64,000 nucleotides of DNA from Candidatus Poribacteria bacterium (GTDB taxonomy: Bacteria; Poribacteria; WGA-4E; WGA-3G). Below the pieces are notes generated by a model. It did no database searches. It was given only the letters and a program-made list of their open reading frames with translations, and was not told where the DNA came from. Positions 26,028 through 35,752 of this stretch are shown here, piece by piece. A program made the position numbers and the translations under genes. The stretch spans positions 62,001-126,000 of the forward strand of contig JAJDWA010000022.1 in assembly GCA_022825825.1 (NCBI GenBank), read 5' to 3'. Numbering within the stretch: position 1 is the first letter of the stretch; each line of letters starts with the position of its first letter.

Positions 26028-26585
26028 ATGTCCGTTCTTCCCCAATTCCTTTTGCAAACATCTCCAAACGAACAGAATCTGCGCGACATCAAACCTCCAC
26101 TGGATATTCCACCAAATCTTCTACCCTATATCCTTCTAAGTGGACTCATTCTTGCTGCCATTTTTGGAGCAATATGGATATATCTCCGAAAACGTCGTAA
26201 GTCTAAGGTGTCTACGCCAACTGAAGAAGTGATAACGCGGCCACCTCATGAAATTGCGCTTGAACAGTTGAAGATACTCGAAACAGCATCCTATGATATG
26301 AAAACTTATTACACCCAAATTTCTTTTATTATCCGCGAATATATTGCGGCGCGTTTTCGAATCCCCGCATTAGAATTAACAACCGCAGGACTTCTTCAGC
26401 AGATGACACGTGAACAAATAGGCGATCTATACGTTGAACGTATCCGACTGTTTCTTGCCAACTGTGATCAGGTAAAGTTTACCAAACATCAACCTGAACG
26501 ATCTGAAGCAGATGCGCGTATGGAAGACGCTCAATGGTTTGTGGAGGAGACGAAGACACCTACAGAGAGCCCAACTTCATCGTAG
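26028..26585 (+). CDS. Membrane-anchored DUF4381-like protein
   Basis: 185 residues from the ATG at 26028, four bases after the ferredoxin stop; an in-frame ATG at 25998 would overlap the ferredoxin end. It has one transmembrane segment (LPYILLSGLILAAIFGAIWIYLRKRRK), a linker, and a helical C-terminal domain (HEIALEQLKILETASYDMKTYYTQISFIIREYIAARF). That layout is seen in BatD-tail/DUF4381 proteins that sit with MoxR-DUF58-Bat loci. DUF58 and BatA-like genes occur about 3 kb downstream, supporting this. Confidence 0.65.
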   Translation: MSVLPQFLLQTSPNEQNLRDIKPPLDIPPNLLPYILLSGLILAAIFGAIWIYLRKRRKSKVSTPTEEVITRPPHEIALEQLKILETASYDMKTYYTQISFIIREYIAARFRIPALELTTAGLLQQMTREQIGDLYVERIRLFLANCDQVKFTKHQPERSEADARMEDAQWFVEETKTPTESPTSS

Positions 26586-26891
26586 AGGTAGGCTCTGTAC
26601 ACGTCCGTTATTCTCTTCATGAGATATGGTCTATTTTCTATTATTCTTTCAGATTTGATGTCAGTTACAAAGTGTCTTGATTAATCAACTCTTAATATGT
26701 AATAATTTACAGTGTATACAACATATTTATATTCACAGCGTAAATACCTCGAAAGCATCATTTGAAAATACCTTGAAATATTTTCTTAACTTTGGTATCC
26801 TTTTTAAATGCAATAAAAAAGTAGTTATTGCTTAGCAATTCTTTATCATACGCGTGAAAATCGGATTATTCTAAAGGGAGGTCATCTTAGG
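26586..26891. other. Intergenic region before the partner-switching genes
   Basis: 306 AT-rich bases with a promoter at 26773-26801 and an AAGGGAGG ribosome-binding site at about 26874-26881. I see no other element. Confidence 0.5.
26773..26801 (+). promoter_or_regulatory. Promoter for the RsbW-like gene
   Basis: TTGAAA at 26773-26778, a 17-base spacer and TATCCT at 26796-26801 preceded by TGG (extended -10). It lies 91 bases before the start codon. Confidence 0.45.
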
Positions 26892-27326
26892 ATGAAAAAT
26901 GCAGTTTTGAGGGACGAAGTTTGTTTAACAATCCCGATGGACCATGATATGGAACTGGTAGCGGCCAAAACAGGTTCCGTTCTCGCCGAATTGAATCACT
27001 TCAACGAAGAACAGATTGAAGAAATTCAATATGCGATTATTGAGACCTGTATCAATGCCTTTGAACATAGCCAAAGTGAAGACCGTAAGGTTTACATTCT
27101 GTATATTAGAAGGGTTGATGAGTTAGAGTGCAAAATAACTGATACCGGTGTCGGTTTCACACCAGAAGATCAACATAACAGCATCTCTAAACGTCAAGGC
27201 ATGCATTCGGATCTGCGAAAACGTGGTTGGGGTTTAGAGATTACCAAAACACTCATGGATGAATTTGATATTCAGAGTAGCGAAAACGGAACAACTGTTA
27301 GCTTTATAAAAAGAATTGTATCGTAA
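26892..27326 (+). CDS. RsbW-like serine-protein kinase/anti-sigma factor
   Basis: 144 residues of the HATPase_c_2 family. The N-box is IQYAIIETCINAFEHS near 50-65 and the G1 box is ITDTGVGF near 90-97, with a later RGWGLEITKTLMDEF segment (G2-like). Such proteins bind a sigma factor or other partner and phosphorylate a STAS antagonist. The next gene encodes a STAS protein and the third a PP2C phosphatase, a complete partner-switching set. GGGAGG precedes the ATG. Confidence 0.88.
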   Translation: MKNAVLRDEVCLTIPMDHDMELVAAKTGSVLAELNHFNEEQIEEIQYAIIETCINAFEHSQSEDRKVYILYIRRVDELECKITDTGVGFTPEDQHNSISKRQGMHSDLRKRGWGLEITKTLMDEFDIQSSENGTTVSFIKRIVS

Positions 27327-27364
27327 GTTTCAAGCGCACTAATTTACTGTTGAGGAGTAAAGGG

Positions 27365-27709
27365 ATGCTAAACAAATTTGATATACAGATACGAGCTGAA
27401 CAAGAATACGCAGTGTTAGAGACGGCGGGATACTTAAACGATTCACTCGGAGAACAACTTTCAAAGAAAGCACAAGAACTCATTGAGAAAGGATATACCC
27501 AGCTGGTAATCAATTTAGATAAAACCGCACTGATTAACAGCATTGGTATATCGATTCTGATAGAAATCATTGAGGCACTTGAGGAACGGAATGGCACATT
27601 AAATTTTTGCGGATTGTCTGCAACACAGGAACGTACTTTTCGTATGATGGCAATAGCAAAATACGCAGGAATTTTCCCTGATGAAAAAACGGCTATTGCT
27701 AATTTCTAA
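27365..27709 (+). CDS. STAS-domain anti-sigma-factor antagonist (RsbV/SpoIIAA type)
   Basis: 114 residues from the ATG at 27365. An in-frame TTG at 27350 exists, but GAGGAG at 27352-27357 supports the ATG. The STAS signature appears as VINLDKTALINSIGISILIEIIEAL, with Ser in INSIG as the predicted phosphorylation site. It should be phosphorylated by the preceding kinase and dephosphorylated by the following PP2C. It starts 38 bases after the kinase stop. Confidence 0.88.
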   Translation: MLNKFDIQIRAEQEYAVLETAGYLNDSLGEQLSKKAQELIEKGYTQLVINLDKTALINSIGISILIEIIEALEERNGTLNFCGLSATQERTFRMMAIAKYAGIFPDEKTAIANF

Positions 27710-27832
27710 CGAACTCAGAACTGAACACACACCACTAAAACCTAAATGCCTAAAACACCGTTCTTTAGCACAAACGGGTTAATAGGATTGAAAACCCTAC
27801 CGTAAGTTTTGAAGACAAAGGAACAGCCTGTC

Positions 27833-29716
27833 ATGCACCTAAGTTCAGCAGAAGAAACTATACAAAGGTTAATATTCAGTTTGTCTGAATTGGAACAGTT
27901 GGGTCAGACGCTAATTTCCGGACACAGTAACTTTAATGTTTCAAGCAAGACCTATCTTCGGATTACACTTGGTACCCTTCAGGCGACTCGGGGGGCTATC
28001 TTTTGTTTCCATCCGACAGATAATTATCTGACAATTGCTGCCTCAACCCCAAAAGTAGAAATCCCTCCAATAGAAATTGAACCTGACGAAGTTGCATGCC
28101 TACTGGAATGCTCTTTCTTTGAATTAGACACACCACCTCAAGATCTCCAAAATTTTATCAGCAGAAATTCGGAACTGCTTAACGGATATGCAATGCATCG
28201 TCTCTGGGTGCCTTTAAAAATCCATGAAGAATTTCTTGGTATTTTGAGCTTAGGCAAGTTTTTAGGTCGCACAGCATTAGAAGAATGGGAACAAGAACTC
28301 CTCACCATTCTGGCACATCAAATATCAATTGCAATCGCATATTCTCGAATTGTAGAAGGCATTCAGAGCGAAAAGTTTCGGTTGTTTATGTTGGCTGAAA
28401 GTGCACCTCAAATTTGTCAACTGTTACAGCCGGAAGACGCAGCAGAACAGGTAGTCCATCAAGCAGTGGCACTCCTTGATGCGAATGTAGGTGGACTGAT
28501 GTTAATTCAGCCCCAGCAGCAAAATCTTGAGTTGCGGTACGCTTTCCCTGAAACAATAATTTCAGAAAATGATGACCAAAACGGAAATAAACCGATCTCT
28601 ATTTCATTAAAGGATATAGAAGCAGACACAGCAGAAGCAAACGAGAAAACAGCATTTGATATGTTAGCCAGCGTTGTCAAAGAAGGCAGAACAGTCCGCA
28701 GTGCCTTTAGAACGGAGACTTTTTTCGGTGGAAAGAACTTAATGGCAGGTCCAATACAGGGGCGCGACGGTGATATTTTAGGCGTGCTCGTTGTAGGCGA
28801 CAAAGAAGAGCGTGGTGGAAGAATTGCTGAATTCACAGACGAAGATGAAATTCTCCTTGATTCTTTCGCTAAACAAGCAGGTGTAGCAATTGAAAACGCT
28901 CACCTACATCAAGAAGCACTTGACGCGCGCCAATTACAAGCAGAGATGGAAGAAGCTCGGAAAATCCAAGAAAATCTTATACCCGAAACACTTCCAGATA
29001 TACCTGGTTATGAAGTTGCCGGACATTACGAACCGCGCGGTCCCGTCGGTGGTGATTATTACGACTGTATTGAACTGTCTGCTGGTGGATGGGGACTTGC
29101 TATTGCTGATGTTTCTGGAAAAGGGATGCAAGCAGCGCTTTTGATGGCAACACTACGCGCAGGACTCCTCTCTGAGTTAACAAGTTCAAGGGTTCGGGAA
29201 GAAAACGACTCCATAGATATGAAAAATGAACTCGTTGACATGGCAATGACACTCAATTCGCTCCTTTACGTCAGCGGAACGGAAGAAAAATATGCTACGT
29301 TCTTCTATAGCCATCTTAATCCAGAAACAGATACACTAACATCACTAAATGGTGGACACAATCCGCCGCTGATCGTGAAAAACGATGGAAGTATCGTGTG
29401 GCTGGGCGAAGAAGTCGGGGGATTGCCGTTGGGAATGTTCCCAAATGATATGGTACCACTTATCGCTAAATATGAAGCAGAACAGATAAAACTCGAAAGC
29501 GGTGATCTTATCATCTTCTATACCGATGGCGTTACTGAAACTGTTAACACTGAAGATGAGCTATATGATGAAGAGCGTCTTGAACAGGTCGCTAAAACAT
29601 GCATAGATGGTGATGCTTCGCATATATGTAACTTAATCTATCGAGCAGTAATGGACTTTCAGGGAGACGCTGACCAATTTGACGATTTGACTTTACTTGT
29701 CCTCCGAAAGAAATAG
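27833..29716 (+). CDS. GAF-domain PP2C (SpoIIE-type) phosphatase
   Basis: 627 residues from the ATG at 27833; a TTG at 27809 is in frame but AAAGGA lies before the ATG. Two GAF-like regions lie at about 20-180 and 195-365 (for example GVAIENAHLHQEA ends the second). A coiled linker (ARQLQAEMEEARKIQENLIPETLPDIPGYE) leads into the PP2C domain, which contains GPVGGDYYD, IADVSGKGMQAAL, LNGGHNPP and FYTDGVTE. Expected role: dephosphorylate the STAS protein in response to a signal bound by GAF. Confidence 0.9.
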   Translation: MHLSSAEETIQRLIFSLSELEQLGQTLISGHSNFNVSSKTYLRITLGTLQATRGAIFCFHPTDNYLTIAASTPKVEIPPIEIEPDEVACLLECSFFELDTPPQDLQNFISRNSELLNGYAMHRLWVPLKIHEEFLGILSLGKFLGRTALEEWEQELLTILAHQISIAIAYSRIVEGIQSEKFRLFMLAESAPQICQLLQPEDAAEQVVHQAVALLDANVGGLMLIQPQQQNLELRYAFPETIISENDDQNGNKPISISLKDIEADTAEANEKTAFDMLASVVKEGRTVRSAFRTETFFGGKNLMAGPIQGRDGDILGVLVVGDKEERGGRIAEFTDEDEILLDSFAKQAGVAIENAHLHQEALDARQLQAEMEEARKIQENLIPETLPDIPGYEVAGHYEPRGPVGGDYYDCIELSAGGWGLAIADVSGKGMQAALLMATLRAGLLSELTSSRVREENDSIDMKNELVDMAMTLNSLLYVSGTEEKYATFFYSHLNPETDTLTSLNGGHNPPLIVKNDGSIVWLGEEVGGLPLGMFPNDMVPLIAKYEAEQIKLESGDLIIFYTDGVTETVNTEDELYDEERLEQVAKTCIDGDASHICNLIYRAVMDFQGDADQFDDLTLLVLRKK

Positions 29717-29727
29717 GAATAAAAACC

Positions 29728-30690
29728 ATGCAACAGGCATCAGAAGGACGTCGATTCTTAAATCCCACGATCCTTGCACAAATTGGTAATCTTGAACTTA
29801 TTGCGAAATTCGTTGTAGAAGGATTCATCTCAGGATTACACAAAAGTCCATACCACGGCTTCAGTGTTGAGTTTTCGCAATACAGGCAATATATGCCTGG
29901 GGACGACACAAAACACATCGACTGGAAGGTTTACGGCAAAACTGACCGCTATTATATCAAACAATTTGAGGAAGAGACCAATCTAAACTGTTATCTCTTA
30001 TTAGATACCAGCCAGTCTATGGCGCATCCATCCCCGGAGGATTTACAAGAAATAGATGCATCCCAACAAACTGAAACATCTGGAACTGTAGAACCCTTAT
30101 CTAAACTGCGCTATGCTTGTTTTCTTATCGCTTCTCTCTCCTATTTTATGGCAAAACAGAAAGATGCTGTCGGGTTCGCCTACTTTGATGAAAGAGTACA
30201 TCAGTACTTGCCTGCGCGCAGTAGTGCATCGCATATGCATTCTATCTTATTGACATTAGAAAACCTTCAAACTGCAAAAGAAACTCGAATTGGTGAACCG
30301 CTACACGAGATTGCAGAGCGGTTGACAAAACGTGGATTGGTAATTCTCATTTCAGACCTTTACGATGAAAATCCCGATGAAGTTATTAAGGGACTTGAAC
30401 ACCTTCGTTACGATGGACACGAAGTGATCGTTTTTCACCTTCTATCAAAAGAAGAAGTAGAATTTGAGTTTGAAAGGCTTATCCGTTTTGTTGATGCGGA
30501 AAACGACCAAGAAATTATCACCACACCGCAGGTTATCCGAGAGAGTTATCTGAGCAATTTTAACGAATTTATTGACCACTACCGAACAACGTTGAATCAA
30601 TCGGATATTGATTACAACCTGATAAATACATCAACACCGATTGACCGCGCACTTTCATCATATCTGGCAAAACGACAAGGGTTTTTATAA
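29728..30690 (+). CDS. DUF58 protein with VWA-like fold
   Basis: 320 residues. The DUF58 signature is GFSVEFSQYRQYMPGDDTKHIDWKVYGKTDRYYIKQFEEE, followed by the metal-site motif DTSQS (DxSxS). Family members function with MoxR AAA+ ATPases. The gene starts 11 bases after the phosphatase stop and precedes a BatA-like gene by 46 bases, so it is part of the same run. No MoxR gene lies in the window. Confidence 0.88.
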   Translation: MQQASEGRRFLNPTILAQIGNLELIAKFVVEGFISGLHKSPYHGFSVEFSQYRQYMPGDDTKHIDWKVYGKTDRYYIKQFEEETNLNCYLLLDTSQSMAHPSPEDLQEIDASQQTETSGTVEPLSKLRYACFLIASLSYFMAKQKDAVGFAYFDERVHQYLPARSSASHMHSILLTLENLQTAKETRIGEPLHEIAERLTKRGLVILISDLYDENPDEVIKGLEHLRYDGHEVIVFHLLSKEEVEFEFERLIRFVDAENDQEIITTPQVIRESYLSNFNEFIDHYRTTLNQSDIDYNLINTSTPIDRALSSYLAKRQGFL

Positions 30691-30736
30691 AGTTGTAGAG
30701 ACATCCGCGTGCTGAGGCACGAAGGAGACAAACACG

Positions 30737-32833
30737 ATGGGTTTTTTAGCTGGGGCGTTTGCAATTGTAGGCACTATAGGTGCTTCTATTCCTCTTATTA
30801 TCCACTTATTGAACCGGGAGCGCGCCCGCAGGCTTATTTTTAGCACTGTTCGTTTCATCCAGATGTCGCATCAAACAAATGTGCAACGTCATAAGTTGAA
30901 ACGGCTACTTCTACTGCTTATGCGAATCTTGATGTTAATCCTTCTTGGTCTCGCCTTTGCGCGCCCTTTTATCGCGGCTGATCCTACAACCGCACCCGAA
31001 TTAGGCGGTGTACGGAATGCAGTTATAATTTTGGATACATCCTACAGCATGCAGTATGAGGAAGTTTTTGAACATGCTAAAAAAGAGGCGATTGCCCGAC
31101 TTGACGGTTTAGAGAGTGCCGATGCCGTTGCCCTTATCCTATCCGCTGACAAAGCACTAAAAGTTTTGCCTATTGACTCCGAACATAATCACATCAGAAC
31201 AGCAATAGAGAGTGCAGAGTTTACCGACCAGACAACAGATTATCTTGATGCTATCCAAACAGCTGACGAGATACTTCAAGGTGTCGCCGCCGGACAGAAA
31301 CAGATATACCTTATCGCAGATTTGCAGAAAATTGGATGGGAAAACTTTCTTGAAACGGATAGACTGAGTCCCGATGTCCACATCGAATTTGTCAACGTCG
31401 CAGTTGAACAACCGAACAATCGTGCTATTACGGACATCAACGTTCCACCAGTCGTACTGATTGAACAAAAAGATACTGAATTGGTAGCACGTATCCACAA
31501 TTTCAGTACTGAACAAGTGCAAAAACTACCTGTCCATCTTTTTATTAATAACAGTAAAGTTCAAACAATGCAATTGGATATTGAACCAGAAGATAGCGCG
31601 GACGCTGTCTTTAAAATGAAAATCGATCTACAGTCAGAGGCTGTTCATACAGGGTGGGTCGAAATTGGGACTGATGCACTTGAAATTGATAACCGATACT
31701 ATTTTACTGTGCAAAGCATGAAATCTATCAAGGTGCATGCAGTCAACGGTGAACAGAAAAGGGATGATATTGAAGATGAAACCTTCTTTTTGACAAAAGC
31801 ACTGAAAAATGTTGGCGATGAAGGAGCACCTATTGATTATACAGAGTCTACCGTATTACCATCGGCAGCTGCGCTGCAGCGATACGATGTGCTTATCCTT
31901 GCAAATATTAAACAGATCACAGCAGCTGAAGCCGAAAGATTGAAAACTTTTGTGAATGCAGGTGGAGGTCTAATTATCACGCTCGGTGATAAAGTTGATG
32001 CCAATGCTTACCAGCGACTCCTTGGCGGGACAGATAATCCGCTGATGCCGTGTACCTTGATGCAGGCTGTTGGTGATCCTATTGGTAAAAACAAGTTCCA
32101 AGTTATAGCAAGTGTTGATTACCGTCATCCTATTTTTATGCCGTTCAGCAATCCAAACCATGGTGATTTTGGTAAAGGACGATTTTATCGATATTTTCAG
32201 ACCGCCCCTACTTCAGAAGCCGTAGTTATCGCTGCTTTTGATGACGGAAATCCAGCAGTCCTTGAAAAAGTATACGGTAACGGACGAGTGCTCTGTTTTA
32301 CATCTACGATTGACCGTGAATGGAACGATTTGCCTATACACGGAGTCTACTTACCTTTTCTGCACGAAACCATCAAATATCTTGCGCTAAAGCAAGCAGG
32401 CAAAGTGCCGGAATATCGTGTTGGAGACAATGTAGAATACAATGGGACTCAAGACAGTGCTGGAAAAGAGGTGGCTGTTTTCAATCCAGAACGTAAAGAA
32501 ACGCGGATGACTTTGAATGAACAGGGTAATCTTTTTTATGAAAACACTGAACACCCTGGTATCTATTCGGTACACGGTTCCGGTAAATCAGCTCACTATT
32601 TTGTTGTCAATGTTGATACTGCTGAATCAGACCTGACACAACGGAATCCAGAAGAGTTGACCAGCATGCTTATCGGTTCAACTGAAGTTGACCGTGCCCC
32701 TGCTGAGCCTACACCTGAAGTGATAAAAAAATATAAAGAAGATGTTGAGAAAAACCAGGGCATTGCAACTTATCTTTTGTTAGCAGTTTTCGCTTTAGCG
32801 ATTACGGAAATGTTCCTCGCAAATCGGGTTTAG
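30737..32833 (+). CDS. BatA-like membrane protein with VWA domain
   Basis: 698 residues. The N-terminus (GASIPLIIHLLNRERARRLIFSTVRFI) with a second hydrophobic stretch (LLLLLMRILMLILLGLAFARPF) is the BatA/N-terminal membrane domain. A VWA domain follows with MIDAS-like DTSYSMQ near residue 100. A glutamine-amidotransferase-like middle region is suggested by GGGLIITLGDKV near 410. A C-terminal transmembrane segment (ATYLLLAVFALAITEMFL) ends the protein. It is the last gene of the partner-switching/DUF58 run. Confidence 0.87.
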   Translation: MGFLAGAFAIVGTIGASIPLIIHLLNRERARRLIFSTVRFIQMSHQTNVQRHKLKRLLLLLMRILMLILLGLAFARPFIAADPTTAPELGGVRNAVIILDTSYSMQYEEVFEHAKKEAIARLDGLESADAVALILSADKALKVLPIDSEHNHIRTAIESAEFTDQTTDYLDAIQTADEILQGVAAGQKQIYLIADLQKIGWENFLETDRLSPDVHIEFVNVAVEQPNNRAITDINVPPVVLIEQKDTELVARIHNFSTEQVQKLPVHLFINNSKVQTMQLDIEPEDSADAVFKMKIDLQSEAVHTGWVEIGTDALEIDNRYYFTVQSMKSIKVHAVNGEQKRDDIEDETFFLTKALKNVGDEGAPIDYTESTVLPSAAALQRYDVLILANIKQITAAEAERLKTFVNAGGGLIITLGDKVDANAYQRLLGGTDNPLMPCTLMQAVGDPIGKNKFQVIASVDYRHPIFMPFSNPNHGDFGKGRFYRYFQTAPTSEAVVIAAFDDGNPAVLEKVYGNGRVLCFTSTIDREWNDLPIHGVYLPFLHETIKYLALKQAGKVPEYRVGDNVEYNGTQDSAGKEVAVFNPERKETRMTLNEQGNLFYENTEHPGIYSVHGSGKSAHYFVVNVDTAESDLTQRNPEELTSMLIGSTEVDRAPAEPTPEVIKKYKEDVEKNQGIATYLLLAVFALAITEMFLANRV

Positions 32834-32957
32834 TTGCGGGACAATTTTACTTCGGCAATATTAGAATCTGTCTTATGGGTTGGACTAAAGAATTTGAACC
32901 TGAATATTATTTTGTAGGTTCGTGCTTCTATCAAATGTAGGAGGATAATATAAACAA

Positions 32958-33881
32958 ATGGGTCCTGAAACAACAGAAAAAATTGAGGTTCCGAATATTG
33001 TGTCTGATAAGGAATGTCAATTTTTTATAGAAAACGGATATCTTGTCGTTCCAAACTTGCTATCCGATAGCGAAATTGAAGAACTTAGGCAAGATACAGT
33101 CACGCTTGCTCGTGGTGAATATGAATGTGATAACATGAAACCTTTGCCCGATAGTGTTACAGATGAAGATGCAATCGGCAGGATTCTTTGCATTCATCAA
33201 CCGCATTTCGTTAGCGGGACTATTGAAAAGTACGTCAAACACCCAAAAATCTGTGGAATCTTGAGCCAAATTACCGCTGCACATCTACCTTTTTGGGATG
33301 GTAGTGTCAAGTGTATGCAATCAATGCTTTTTGTCAAACCGCCCAATTTTCAGGGGCAGGCGTGGCATCAAGATGAAATCTATATCCCTACGCGCGACCG
33401 TTCCTTAATTGGTGCGTGGATTGCTATGGATAATGCCACTGTTGAGAATGGGTGTTTGTGGGTGCTACCGGGTTCACATCGGCAAGGTTACCTATATCCA
33501 CAACGTAATCACGAAAACCCTGACGAATTCGATTTCGCGCAAGAAAGTTATGGGTTTGACGGTTCTACGGAAGTTCCCGTTGAAGTGACAACAGGAACAC
33601 TTGTTTTTTTCAACGGCTATTTGCTGCACCGTTCTCGCAAAAATAGAGGAAACACATTCCGCCGCGTCCTCGTCAACCACTATTGCAATTCATGGTCGCT
33701 GCTTCCGTGGTCAATTCGAGAAGGGGAACGACCCGCAAGTGCCGATCGTCGATGTGTAATTCCTGTATCTGGTGTTGACCCTTATTCGTGGAAAGGTTAT
33801 GATGATCCGCCAAAAAGCATAGGGTTGCGAACATGCAAAGCAATTGACGAATTACCGCCCATTGAAGCGGAAAGTGAGTAA
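32958..33881 (+). CDS. Phytanoyl-CoA dioxygenase (PhyH)-family oxygenase
   Basis: 307 residues. Iron ligands: HQD in QAWHQDEIY and the distal histidine in LLHRSRKNRG, with the arginine four residues on for 2-oxoglutarate. LPGSHRQGYL lies between. A GTAGGAGGATAA site precedes the ATG. Substrate unknown. A small gene follows with a 3-base gap. Confidence 0.88.
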   Translation: MGPETTEKIEVPNIVSDKECQFFIENGYLVVPNLLSDSEIEELRQDTVTLARGEYECDNMKPLPDSVTDEDAIGRILCIHQPHFVSGTIEKYVKHPKICGILSQITAAHLPFWDGSVKCMQSMLFVKPPNFQGQAWHQDEIYIPTRDRSLIGAWIAMDNATVENGCLWVLPGSHRQGYLYPQRNHENPDEFDFAQESYGFDGSTEVPVEVTTGTLVFFNGYLLHRSRKNRGNTFRRVLVNHYCNSWSLLPWSIREGERPASADRRCVIPVSGVDPYSWKGYDDPPKSIGLRTCKAIDELPPIEAESE

Positions 33882-33884
33882 ACG

Positions 33885-34088
33885 ATGACAACAGAACAAG
33901 CAGCTGATCTACAAAACACATTGGAGACTATGTTAAATCGTATCGCGACAGGAGACGACATCACTGATCAACTTCTCATGATTGAGCAGTTATCTGCGGA
34001 CATAGAGTCTGCTGCGCCAACGATGCTTAAACACTATCTCGAACGGAAGAGTTATACAAAAGCGTTGGATTTTCTTAAAGATTTGTAA
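33885..34088 (+). CDS. Small helical protein of unknown function
   Basis: 67 residues, mostly acidic, predicted helical (LQNTLETMLNRIATGDDITDQLLMIEQLSADIES, then LKHYLERKSYTKALDFLKDL). It begins 3 bases after the PhyH stop, with AGTGAG before the ATG, so it should be cotranslated with it. A terminator-like hairpin follows. The family is not recognised. Confidence 0.6.
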   Translation: MTTEQAADLQNTLETMLNRIATGDDITDQLLMIEQLSADIESAAPTMLKHYLERKSYTKALDFLKDL

Positions 34089-34101
34089 AGGATGTCCCCC
34101 C

Positions 34102-34119
34102 AAAGTGAATTTTCACTTT
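34102..34119 (+). terminator. Intrinsic terminator-like hairpin
   Basis: AAAGTGA at 34102-34108 pairs with TCACTTT at 34113-34119 around a 4-base loop, followed by two more T. It is 14 bases after the stop of the 67-residue gene. The stem is AT-rich, so it is weak. Confidence 0.4.
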
Positions 34120-34128
34120 TTGTAAATT

Positions 34129-34157
34129 TTGACAAATCCGATATTCTGTGATACAGT
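34129..34157 (+). promoter_or_regulatory. Promoter for rph
   Basis: TTGACA at 34129-34134, a 17-base spacer and TACAGT at 34152-34157 preceded by TGA (extended -10). It lies 108 bases before the rph start. Confidence 0.55.
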
Positions 34158-34264
34158 TTGCGGTAGCGTTCTACCAATAAAGCAGTGCCAACTTTTTATA
34201 GGCATTGCTTTTTGAACATAAAACTTCTGTTGAGCTAGAGATTAAAACTTGAAATGAGGACTAC

Positions 34265-35023
34265 ATGATCAGAGAAGATGGACGAAAAACAGATGAGATG
34301 CGTCCGACTATAATTAGACGGAACTATATTAAACACGCTGAAGGCGCAGTGCTTATAGCAACTGGGGATACCAAGGTAATCTGCACTGCCTCCGTTGACG
34401 AACGTCAACCGCGCTTTATGCGCGACCAGAACATACGAAAAAGGGGATGGGTTACAGCCGAGTATTCAATGTTGCCGCGCTCTACTTCACAACGCATGTT
34501 ACGCGAAGCAGCGTTAGGGAAGCTTGGTGGACGGACACAAGAGATACAAAGACTCATCGGCAGATCACTCCGCGCAGCTGTTGACCTCGATTCATTAGGT
34601 GAAAGAACAATCTGGGTGGACTGCGACGTTATTCAAGCTGATGGCGGTACCCGTACCGCAGCAATTACAGGAGCGTTTGTGGCACTCTGGGACGCTTGTA
34701 AAACGCTGCAACACCAAGGCAAGATTGATGATCTGCCAATCTTAGACAATATCGCAGCGACCAGTGTCGGGATTGTTGAAGGTATTCCTATGCTTGACCT
34801 CTGCTACACTGAGGATTCTGCTGCTGATGTCGATATGAACGTTGTGATGACAGGAAGTGGTAAGTTCATTGAGATTCAAGGCACCGCCGAACATAATCCA
34901 TTTTCTCGAGAAGAATATGATCAATTGCTTGACCTATCTGTCAGCGGTATTCAACAACTTATCCGTTTGCAAAATCAAATGATGCTTGAGGACCTTGATG
35001 AAGCTTGTTTTGGCAACACGTAA
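34265..35023 (+). CDS. rph: Ribonuclease PH
   Basis: 252 residues. Conserved blocks include [14 protein letters not shown] at the start, [50 protein letters not shown], and [15 protein letters not shown]. It is the phosphate-dependent 3'-5' exoribonuclease that trims tRNA 3' ends. Its end overlaps rdgB by 26 bases, a common pairing. A promoter with extended -10 lies 108 bases upstream and a ribosome-binding site GAGGA just before the ATG. Confidence 0.97.
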   Translation: MIREDGRKTDEMRPTIIRRNYIKHAEGAVLIATGDTKVICTASVDERQPRFMRDQNIRKRGWVTAEYSMLPRSTSQRMLREAALGKLGGRTQEIQRLIGRSLRAAVDLDSLGERTIWVDCDVIQADGGTRTAAITGAFVALWDACKTLQHQGKIDDLPILDNIAATSVGIVEGIPMLDLCYTEDSAADVDMNVVMTGSGKFIEIQGTAEHNPFSREEYDQLLDLSVSGIQQLIRLQNQMMLEDLDEACFGNT

Positions 35024-35642
35024 TCTCGGTAAAGTGAAAGAGCTTACGACAATGCTTAATACAGATCGGCAACAGAGGGATATTCAAATCCTCTCGCTTC
35101 AAGATTTTCCTGATGCACCAGAGGTGATTGAGGATGCCGAAACATACCAAGAAAATGCCGCTAAGAAAGCCACGGTCATCGCTGATTACACCGGTCTTCG
35201 GACACTTGCTGATGATGCTGGCTTAGAGGTTGACGCGCTCGGTGGTGCACCGGGTGTTCACTCCAAACGATGGGTAGGTGATGATGCTACTGATGCTATT
35301 CGCGTTCAGAAACTGCTTGAAGTTTTGGAAGGTAAGACCAATAGGACTGCACGATTTGTTGCAGCGATTGCTATTGCGGAACCAACTACATCTAACAGCA
35401 GTGATTCCGGCAAAAATACCTTAAAACAACCAAAAGATTCTATATCAAAAAAGGTACATGTAGTAGTGGGAAAATGTGAAGGACATATTATCTATGCTCC
35501 TGCTGGGAACAGCGGCTTTGGATATGATCCAATATTTGTGCCAATTGGTTATGAAAAAACTTTTGCTGAATTAGGCGAAGCAATTAAAAATCGAATCAGT
35601 CATAGAAGTGAAGCATTGCGATTAGCACTCAAATTATTATAG
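34998..35642 (+). CDS. rdgB: XTP/dITP diphosphatase (RdgB/HAM1)
   Basis: 214 residues from the ATG at 34998, with GAGG at 34988-34991; a TTG at 34986 is in frame but unlikely. The start [12 protein letters not shown] (nucleotide contact) and [21 protein letters not shown], plus FGYDPIFVP near the end, are diagnostic. It hydrolyses non-canonical purine nucleotides such as dITP and XTP. An extra stretch of about 20 residues (near 130-150) sits before the GYDP block. It overlaps rph. Confidence 0.95.
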   Translation: MKLVLATRNLGKVKELTTMLNTDRQQRDIQILSLQDFPDAPEVIEDAETYQENAAKKATVIADYTGLRTLADDAGLEVDALGGAPGVHSKRWVGDDATDAIRVQKLLEVLEGKTNRTARFVAAIAIAEPTTSNSSDSGKNTLKQPKDSISKKVHVVVGKCEGHIIYAPAGNSGFGYDPIFVPIGYEKTFAELGEAIKNRISHRSEALRLALKLL

Positions 35643-35752
35643 GAAACTCTGTAGTTGTTATATCAATGGCAAATTTCCTACAGACGTATTTTTAATCTGA
35701 AAACATCAAATTGAAATATATACCTAACTGTTTTTTTTAGAAAGGAAATTTA

